A stretch of 13,684 nucleotides of DNA from Armatimonadota bacterium (lineage in GTDB: Bacteria > Armatimonadota > HRBIN16): contig JAPWUZ010000039.1 of assembly GCA_028275265.1 (NCBI GenBank), positions 1 to 13,684 of the forward strand. Reading direction: 5' to 3'. Numbering within the stretch: the first letter of the stretch is position 1; every line of letters starts with the position of its first letter. Positions 6,430-11,951 of this stretch are shown here, piece after piece. The notes under the pieces were generated by a model. It did not search any database. It was given only the letters and a program-made list of their open reading frames with translations, and was not told the DNA's origin. The position numbers and the translations under genes are program-made.

Positions 6430-8427
6430 TCAGGCAGCGGGAGGTAGCAGCTCCACACGGTTTCTGCCTCGCTGTTTCGCCAGATACAGTGCCTGGTCGG
6501 CAGCGGCAAGCAGGGTGCTCTTATCGACGCCATGGATGGGGTATTCTGCTACTCCCGCGCTGAACGTTACATGGAGAGTGGTCGAACCGTCTACGGTCTG
6601 GAAGGGATGCCTCTCTATTGCTTCACGCAACCGTTGCGCGGCTGAAGTCGCCTGCGCCAGCGCGGCCTCGGGCAAAACCACCAGAAACTCCTCGCCTCCA
6701 TACCGGAAGACCAGCTCGGTCTCGCGCAGGTTTTCCACCAGCAATCGGCTGACCTCCTGAAGCACAAGGTCTCCTGTCGCGTGTCCCCAGGTGTCGTTGA
6801 TCTGCTTGAAGTGGTCTATGTCTGCAAGGATAAGGCTGAAACGTCTGTGGTGACGTTGACTTCGACTGATCTCCTCCTCCAGCCGAATGTCCATGTATCT
6901 GCGGTTGAACAGCCCGGTCAAGCCGTCCGTCAGCGCAAGCAGCCCGACCGAGCGGGTCAGCCGAGACACCTCGATGACCTGCGCAAAGTGGTTGGCGGTA
7001 GATACCAGTTGCTCCATGTGGTATTCACGGAAGTAACCCGGCGTGGTGTGTGCTGCAAGCAACACTCCTTCCGCCTGTCCGCGCACCATGAGGGGTGCTC
7101 CGATCAGGCTGGCGAAGATCCGTCTGGAAGCATAGCCGATTAGTCTGGGCTCTGACGAAGTATAAGGCAGATAGAGGGGTTGGGCTCGATGGGCAATCCA
7201 TCCGGCTAACCCCTCGTTCGCTTCAAACGGATGTTCCTCCAACAGGCGAATGGGTTCCCCCGCCGAGGCAGCCACCTGAAAAGTGCCTGTATCCCGGTTG
7301 CGAAGATAGAGGGTGACGAATGGCGCGGATAGCAGCTCTGCCACCACAGACGTGAACTTTTTCGCGGCATCCTCTATCGAGGAGGAGACGGCGGATAGCC
7401 TTCCAATCTCGTAGAGTGCGTTCAGGGTCCGGTTTTCCTGCTGCAGGGTGTGGAGGTAATGTGCGGTGCGAATAGCAAGACACATGGTGTCGCGCAACTG
7501 CTGAAGACGTTCCCGTACAAGGGCTTCATCGTTCATATCCTGCCAGCCGAAAAGTGCAACCGTGCCGACGAGCCCCTTCTCGTCATGCAGTACGAAGGTC
7601 AGCATGTTCTCACCCGGCAGCTGCACGGCGTTGTGGACACGCTCTGCCGCATCCGGTGGGGATAATCTGGCTACCTGCGTGGAAGAAGAGAGTACAATGC
7701 TGGAGGGCATATCCTGTCGCGTTGTGGCGTGAGCCAGGCGCAAAGAGAGCGTGTATTCGTCGAAAAGCCACAGCGCACCCTCCGGTGCACCGGTGACATC
7801 TCGCAGGATAGGCAATATTTGACGCGCCAGGTCGCCCGGCTCTCTTGTGGCGAGAGCGGTATGAAGGATTTGCAGGCGCGCACGGTCCAGTTGATGCCGT
7901 GCCATCTGCTGCCGGTGTGCGCCAACCAGTTCCTGATACTGATACCTCAGCTGGCGGTGCGCCTCGCGCTCCTGCTCCCATTGCTCACGCAACTCATCGG
8001 GTAAAGGCAACAGCAGGTCGCTCTCCTCTTCACCCGTCGGTCGTTCCGCCAGAGTAAAGCCAAGGTACAACCACAGCACCCCAAACAGAATCGCCCACCA
8101 CACAAAGAGACCGTCCTTCTGCCAGGCGTAGATGAAGAGAGCCGGAAGCAAGAGAAAAGCCACCGGTCGCGCGTACCGTCGGTGCACCGCAATCACCCAG
8201 GCACTCAGCGGTAACCACATGGGGGAATAGACCTGCAGGACGGACGCCGCCAGAACATCTACAAATGCTGCCAGCCTGCTTTGCGGCTTCACCGCCATGA
8301 GCAGCAACAACCCTCCTGCCACTCCGGTAAAGAGCTGTTGCACAGGAGTGGCGTACCAGCTCCACGCCAGCACAGCCAGCGCGAGCACCAATCGCAATGC
8401 CAGCTGGGATATGCTCATGGGTTCCAT
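6430..8427 (-). CDS. Membrane-anchored GAF-GAF-GGDEF diguanylate cyclase
   Basis: A 665-residue protein predicted to make cyclic di-GMP from two GTP. Residues 8-124 contain about four to five hydrophobic membrane segments with short loops and no large periplasmic domain. A charged helical linker (about 143-190) leads into a degenerate GAF-like region (about 190-325), a clearer GAF domain (about 335-490), and a C-terminal GGDEF domain. The active-site loop RYGGEEF is intact (577-581), with the ADIDHFK metal-binding segment (Asp536) and TDGLTGLFNRR at its start. The inhibitory I-site, normally RxxD, reads RETE (Arg568, Glu571), so product feedback may be weakened. Two ATGs are possible: 8427, overlapping ftcD by 13 bases, or 8418, which forms an ATGA overlap with the ftcD stop. 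Neither has a good Shine-Dalgarno, so translation is probably coupled to ftcD. Confidence 0.92.
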   Translation of the reverse strand: MEPMSISQLALRLVLALAVLAWSWYATPVQQLFTGVAGGLLLLMAVKPQSRLAAFVDVLAASVLQVYSPMWLPLSAWVIAVHRRYARPVAFLLLPALFIYAWQKDGLFVWWAILFGVLWLYLGFTLAERPTGEEESDLLLPLPDELREQWEQEREAHRQLRYQYQELVGAHRQQMARHQLDRARLQILHTALATREPGDLARQILPILRDVTGAPEGALWLFDEYTLSLRLAHATTRQDMPSSIVLSSSTQVARLSPPDAAERVHNAVQLPGENMLTFVLHDEKGLVGTVALFGWQDMNDEALVRERLQQLRDTMCLAIRTAHYLHTLQQENRTLNALYEIGRLSAVSSSIEDAAKKFTSVVAELLSAPFVTLYLRNRDTGTFQVAASAGEPIRLLEEHPFEANEGLAGWIAHRAQPLYLPYTSSEPRLIGYASRRIFASLIGAPLMVRGQAEGVLLAAHTTPGYFREYHMEQLVSTANHFAQVIEVSRLTRSVGLLALTDGLTGLFNRRYMDIRLEEEISRSQRHHRRFSLILADIDHFKQINDTWGHATGDLVLQEVSRLLVENLRETELVFRYGGEEFLVVLPEAALAQATSAAQRLREAIERHPFQTVDGSTTLHVTFSAGVAEYPIHGVDKSTLLAAADQALYLAKQRGRNRVELLPPAA

Positions 8428-9332
8428 TCAGGGTCCAGCCAGAGGTCCAGGATATGCTCCTCGTTGAGCGCAGAGTTCCGCAGGCAGTGCGCTGCCACTC
8501 CGACGATTGCAGACGCTGGCGCGACGCCTATCAGTTCCGTCTCCATGACCTGCACACCTTGCTCGTCTGCCAGCCTCCTTACGTAATCCAGCACCCACCA
8601 TAAAGGGCTGTGTTCAGGCTGTGTGAGATTCAACGATACCTGCGCAACGCCTCGTGAAGCCAGAAATAGCCCCAGTGCCCGCACTCCCGCCAGCTGGGGA
8701 ATGCGCTCACGTTCACGGCGGATGGTGCGCGCGATATGCTGTGCTACCTCTACACGGTCGGTGTTCAGATTGATGTTGAATGCAATCAGGGGTCCGCGCG
8801 CGCCCACTATTGTCGCCCCTGCTGTGGGGTGCAGAAAAGCTGGACCCGCATCCGGTGCGCGATCGCCGGTCAACGGGCGCGCTACCCATCTTTCGAACCC
8901 CCCGCGACGGATGGTCGGCAGGTCGGCAGGTCTGCCGGGCAATGCAGCGTGCTCATAGAAGTACACCGGTACCTGCAGGTCGTTTGCAATGCGGTATCCT
9001 GTTTCACGGGCGATGTGCCCACACTCCGACATCTGCACGTTTCTGAGCGGGATAAAGGGCATTACGTCTACCGCACCGATACGCGGATGCACTCCCTGAT
9101 GAGAACGAAGGTCGATACGCTCTACCGCTACCCGCGCGCAGCGAAAAGCGGCTTCTGCGACCGCATCTGGCTCTCCCAAAAAGGTCAACACAGTGCGATG
9201 ATGGTCTGGGTCTGCCGATACATTCACCAGCCGAACGCCTGGCACTTCACGTACCGCTTGCGCCAGCGCATGGATGGTGTCCGCGTTACGCCCTTCGCTG
9301 AAATTGGGTACACATTCTATCACCCGTCGCAT
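8415..9332 (-). CDS. ftcD: Glutamate formimidoyltransferase
   Basis: Transfers the formimino group from N-formimino-L-glutamate to tetrahydrofolate, a late step of histidine degradation linked to one-carbon metabolism; cytoplasmic. The 305 residues match the stand-alone transferase without a cyclodeaminase domain. Signature segments are CVPNFSEGR (7-15), DPDHHRTVLTFLGEP (41-55), and HQGVHPRIGAVDVMPFIPL (78-96), in which His82 corresponds to the catalytic histidine of the mammalian enzyme. The start ATG has a GGAGGAGAG stretch at 9344-9352 upstream, with somewhat long spacing. No hut genes or cyclodeaminase are next to it in the window. Instead it overlaps the downstream diguanylate cyclase gene, an unexpected partner. 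Confidence 0.94.
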   Translation of the reverse strand: MRRVIECVPNFSEGRNADTIHALAQAVREVPGVRLVNVSADPDHHRTVLTFLGEPDAVAEAAFRCARVAVERIDLRSHQGVHPRIGAVDVMPFIPLRNVQMSECGHIARETGYRIANDLQVPVYFYEHAALPGRPADLPTIRRGGFERWVARPLTGDRAPDAGPAFLHPTAGATIVGARGPLIAFNINLNTDRVEVAQHIARTIRRERERIPQLAGVRALGLFLASRGVAQVSLNLTQPEHSPLWWVLDYVRRLADEQGVQVMETELIGVAPASAIVGVAAHCLRNSALNEEHILDLWLDPEWNP

Positions 9333-9484
9333 CGGCGTGAGAACTCTCCTCCGCTAAGATATTCGGCGAAAACAACCAGATTCATGATAACCGATGTCGC
9401 CTGTGCCTCGTCAGTGAAAATGGAAAACCACGACGCGGAAAGTGCGGAAAAACAACTTTTTTAGCAGAATCACCGGCAAACTTC
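9333..9484. other. Intergenic region between ftcD and the SLH-porin promoter
   Basis: Separates the minus-strand ftcD gene from the plus-strand porin promoter. Apart from the ftcD ribosome-binding site at 9344-9352 I find no gene. On the minus strand a TATCAT hexamer near 9383 could be an ftcD -10, but its best -35 (CTGACG) is 19 bases away and weak, so it is not called. Confidence 0.4.
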
Positions 9485-9513
9485 TTGACGTTTGCACAAG
9501 GTCGTGGTATAGT
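9485..9513 (+). promoter_or_regulatory. Strong sigma70-type promoter of the first SLH porin
   Basis: TTGACG (9485-9490) and TATAGT (9508-9513) are separated by exactly 17 bases, matching five of six consensus bases in each hexamer. The expected start point is near 9520, which gives a leader of about 225 bases before the ATG at 9746. It fits the high expression suggested by the porin's codon bias. Confidence 0.75.
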
Positions 9514-9520
9514 AGTACTG

Positions 9521-9745
9521 AACTTGGTACGGCATTTCCACCGCGCAAGCGGTGAATGCATATCGGGGCACTCTCTGAGAAGAACAGAGGAACGCCTGAG
9601 GCGAAAGGGAGGCGTGCGCTGGAGGTAACCCTGGAGGCTCCGCGAAGCGAACTCCCCCGGCCGAAAGGCAACCCTCTCTGTTCCGGGAAGTGAGTGCTCC
9701 GAAAGGCACGGTACACTTCCATTAAGGAACAAGGAGGAGGGTACG
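9521..9745 (+). promoter_or_regulatory. Structured 5' leader with mutually exclusive helices masking or freeing the ribosome-binding site
   Basis: Hand-traced helices follow. A 6-bp GCAA-loop hairpin lies at 9539-9554. A 9-bp long-range helix joins 9565-9573 to 9692-9700 (one G-U). An 8-bp helix joins 9582-9589 to 9676-9683, and a 6-bp helix joins 9592-9597 to 9610-9615. A GAAA-capped short hairpin is at 9660-9669. A terminal hairpin joins 9686-9692 to 9714-9720. The ribosome-binding site AAGGAGGAGG is at 9731-9740, 5 bases before the ATG. The strand 9671-9684 is also complementary to 9726-9742 over 14 pairs with three bulged bases, which would bury the ribosome-binding site. That competes with the 9582-9589 helix, and the terminal hairpin competes with the 9565-9573 helix. 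This is the arrangement of a translational switch. It matches no riboswitch consensus I know. The pairings are seen in sequence; the function is inferred. Confidence 0.6.
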
Positions 9746-11677
9746 ATGAAACGTCTGTTGATCGGCTTGGGTGTCGCCATCGCGATGACCTTCGCTGGCA
9801 ACGCCTGGGCGCAGGTGCCCCCCGATGTTCCACCCGGGCACTGGGCTTATGATGCCATCGAGGAACTGATGCGTGATGGCATCATCAAGGGCTATCCGGA
9901 TGGAACGTTCAAGGGCAAGGCACCGCTGACCCGCTACGAGTTCGCTATCGCTATCCGCGATGCGCTCGCAGCGATTCGGCAGCAGATCGATGAAGTGCGG
10001 GCACAGATCCCGAAGGTTCAGCCCACGCAGCCTTCCCAGCCAACAACCCCGACGCAGCCTCAGCCCGGTATCACCGCGGAGGAGCGCGCAAAGCTGCAGG
10101 GCATTCCGGCAGATACCGCTCAGAGGCTGCAGAAGCTGGAAGAGGCGATGGCACGCATTAACCGCCTCGCCACGGAGTTCCAGGATGAGATGGCTTCGCT
10201 GGGCGTGGATGTGGAGTCCGTCAAGCGCGACCTCGCCAACCTCCGCAAGCGCGTGGAGGCGATCGAGGAGGAGATGAAGCGCTTCCGCCTCAGCGGAGAT
10301 GTGACCTTCGTGGTGCGTGGCACCAACAGCATCGACAACCGCACTGCCATCGACCTGAACGGCTATCCCACCGCAGCTGGTGGCTTGCTGGGCAACATCG
10401 ACGTGTTGCATGAGCTGGGGCTGAACATCAGCAGCAAGCTCGGCGACACCGCTTCCGCCGATGTGAGCCTGGTGGTCGGCAACTGGCTGCCCTACCTCGG
10501 CTCGGCATCGCAGTTCGTTGCCCGCCCGGCAGCGACCAACACCGACATCGTGCTGTGGAAGGCCGCGGTCAACGCGCCGATCAGCGTGTTCGGCACCGAG
10601 GTCAACCTGACCATCGGTCGCTTCGAGAACCGCATCAACCCGTTGACCCTGTGGCGACCTGATGTGGATGTCTACACCACCATCGATCGCTACGACAACG
10701 GCTACTACAGCATGGACGGCGTGAAGGCGGCGGTGGGCATCGGCTCGGTGCAAATCGGGCTGTTTGCCGCTCGCAACACCAACGTGAACACCAACAACGG
10801 CACGAACTTCATGTCGCTCAACGGTGGCATCGGCGCTTCGGCGAATATCGCTGCGGCACATCCGGCTCATGCAGCCGTAGCCGGTATCGGCGCGTTCGAC
10901 AACAGCGCGGGTGCAACCGTGGAAGTGAATCTCGGCGAGAAGGTAAGCCTGAGCGGTGAAGTCATTACCGCGAAGCGGGCTACCACCAACGTGGCTCCGT
11001 TCGGCAACGTGAACCGCCTGAACGTCTACGGTGGTCACCTGAAGGCGAACCTGATCGACCGATTGACCATCACCGCCGACTACGCCCAGAGCGACCTGCT
11101 GCTGCAGGAGAGCAACAAAAACAACAAGGACAACTGGGCGTTGCTGGTGGGTGTTGGCTACACCTTCAGCGAGACCCTGTCGCTGAGCGCAGGCTATCGC
11201 GAGGTGCGCCCGTACTTCGCCGCCCCCGGTTACTGGGGACGCATCGGATACTGGCACAACCCGACTGACATCAAGGGCGCGGATGTCGCGCTGGCATGGA
11301 AGCTGGGTGCGTTCGCCATCGATGCGAAGGGCGGCATCTACAAGGGTAGCAATCGCCCGGCGAGCTTCGTCGGCAAGGATGATGAGATTACTCACATCGC
11401 CGCCGGCGTGCTGTGGAACGCCAGCGAGAAGTTGAACCTGAACGTCTCTTACGAGGGCGTTCTGTGGAACCTCAAGACCTCCGCAGCCGGCGCGAAGCCG
11501 ACGGAGAACTACGTCACGCTGGGCGTGGACTACAAGGTGAGCGACAACGCGCTGCTCAAGCTGCTCTACCAGGTCGTGGACTTCAACGCCAAGGGTGTCA
11601 ACGCATGGCGCGTGAACCCCGGCGACGACAAAGCCCGCGCTGGTGTGGCAGTGGCGCAGTTCAGCGTGAAGTTCTAA
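9746..11677 (+). CDS. SLH-domain outer-membrane porin with coiled coil and beta-barrel
   Basis: A 643-residue secreted protein. Residues 1-22 form a Sec signal peptide ending AWA before Gln23. Residues 27-75 form one SLH domain (VPPGHWAYDAIEELMRDG, then GYPDGTF and LTRYEFA), which in this class binds the cell wall. A Pro/Thr/Gln-rich linker (89-109) and a coiled coil (109-180) would span the periplasm. Residues 181-643 are alternating beta strands ending in FSVKF with a terminal Phe, the usual outer-membrane barrel signal. By analogy with SlpA and OmpM proteins it is both a pore and a tether of outer membrane to peptidoglycan. Codon use is strongly biased (AAC, AAG, GGC and CTG dominate), typical of a very abundant protein. 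It has its own promoter, long leader and terminator, and is followed by a paralogue. Pore selectivity is unknown. Confidence 0.92.
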   Translation: MKRLLIGLGVAIAMTFAGNAWAQVPPDVPPGHWAYDAIEELMRDGIIKGYPDGTFKGKAPLTRYEFAIAIRDALAAIRQQIDEVRAQIPKVQPTQPSQPTTPTQPQPGITAEERAKLQGIPADTAQRLQKLEEAMARINRLATEFQDEMASLGVDVESVKRDLANLRKRVEAIEEEMKRFRLSGDVTFVVRGTNSIDNRTAIDLNGYPTAAGGLLGNIDVLHELGLNISSKLGDTASADVSLVVGNWLPYLGSASQFVARPAATNTDIVLWKAAVNAPISVFGTEVNLTIGRFENRINPLTLWRPDVDVYTTIDRYDNGYYSMDGVKAAVGIGSVQIGLFAARNTNVNTNNGTNFMSLNGGIGASANIAAAHPAHAAVAGIGAFDNSAGATVEVNLGEKVSLSGEVITAKRATTNVAPFGNVNRLNVYGGHLKANLIDRLTITADYAQSDLLLQESNKNNKDNWALLVGVGYTFSETLSLSAGYREVRPYFAAPGYWGRIGYWHNPTDIKGADVALAWKLGAFAIDAKGGIYKGSNRPASFVGKDDEITHIAAGVLWNASEKLNLNVSYEGVLWNLKTSAAGAKPTENYVTLGVDYKVSDNALLKLLYQVVDFNAKGVNAWRVNPGDDKARAGVAVAQFSVKF

Positions 11678-11696
11678 CCTGAAATTGCACCATCAA

Positions 11697-11725
11697 CCCC
11701 CTCCGGCAAGCCGGAGGGGGTTTTT
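11697..11725 (+). terminator. Intrinsic terminator after the first SLH porin
   Basis: GC-rich inverted repeat, CCCCCTCCGG (11697-11706) against CCGGAGGGGG (11711-11720), with a 4-base CAAG loop, followed at once by five T residues (11721-11725). It begins 20 bases after the porin stop codon and separates the two paralogues. Confidence 0.95.
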
Positions 11726-11726
11726 C

Positions 11727-11951
11727 GTTTAGAATGCCCTGCGCCGAGCCGAAAGACGCCTCCACGCCCGCGGGGAGGTCAGGTGTGGTTCGACTCACCA
11801 GGGGGTCGCCCTCCAGTTTGCGCATACGACAGGGCACGATGCTCCTACAGGGAAACGCTGTGCCAGACAGTTCACTCAAAGACGCAGGACTTTCCTGCCT
11901 GTTGCCGAATCACTACTTCACCGATTCTTCACCAGGACGGGAGGTGCACTC
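11727..11951 (+). other. Leader region of the second SLH porin, with inverted repeats
   Basis: No coding region is supported. TAGAAT at 11730-11735 resembles a -10 but has no matching -35. TGCCCTG (11735-11741) can pair over long range with CAGGGCA (11830-11836). The latter overlaps an alternative helix of GGCAC (11833-11837) with GTGCC (11860-11864). Local hairpins include CCTCC/GGAGG (11759-11763 with 11775-11779) and GCAGGA/TCCTGC (11884-11889 with 11893-11898). The ribosome-binding site GGGAGGTG is at 11939-11946, 5 bases before the ATG. No primary-sequence similarity to the first porin's leader is obvious. Confidence 0.4.

Noticed and set aside
9540..9720. The leader as a known riboswitch (TPP, SAM, cobalamin, c-di-GMP, glycine, M-box)
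   Set aside because: Isolated short resemblances (CTGAGA, GGCAACC, GAGGCTCC) occur, but the remaining conserved core elements of each class are missing or out of order.
9722..11395. A long (557-codon) minus-strand open frame opposite the first porin
   Set aside because: It is a by-product of the porin's strong codon bias. The translation is low in complexity and has no recognisable domain, while the plus strand has a clear promoter, ribosome site, signal peptide and domains.
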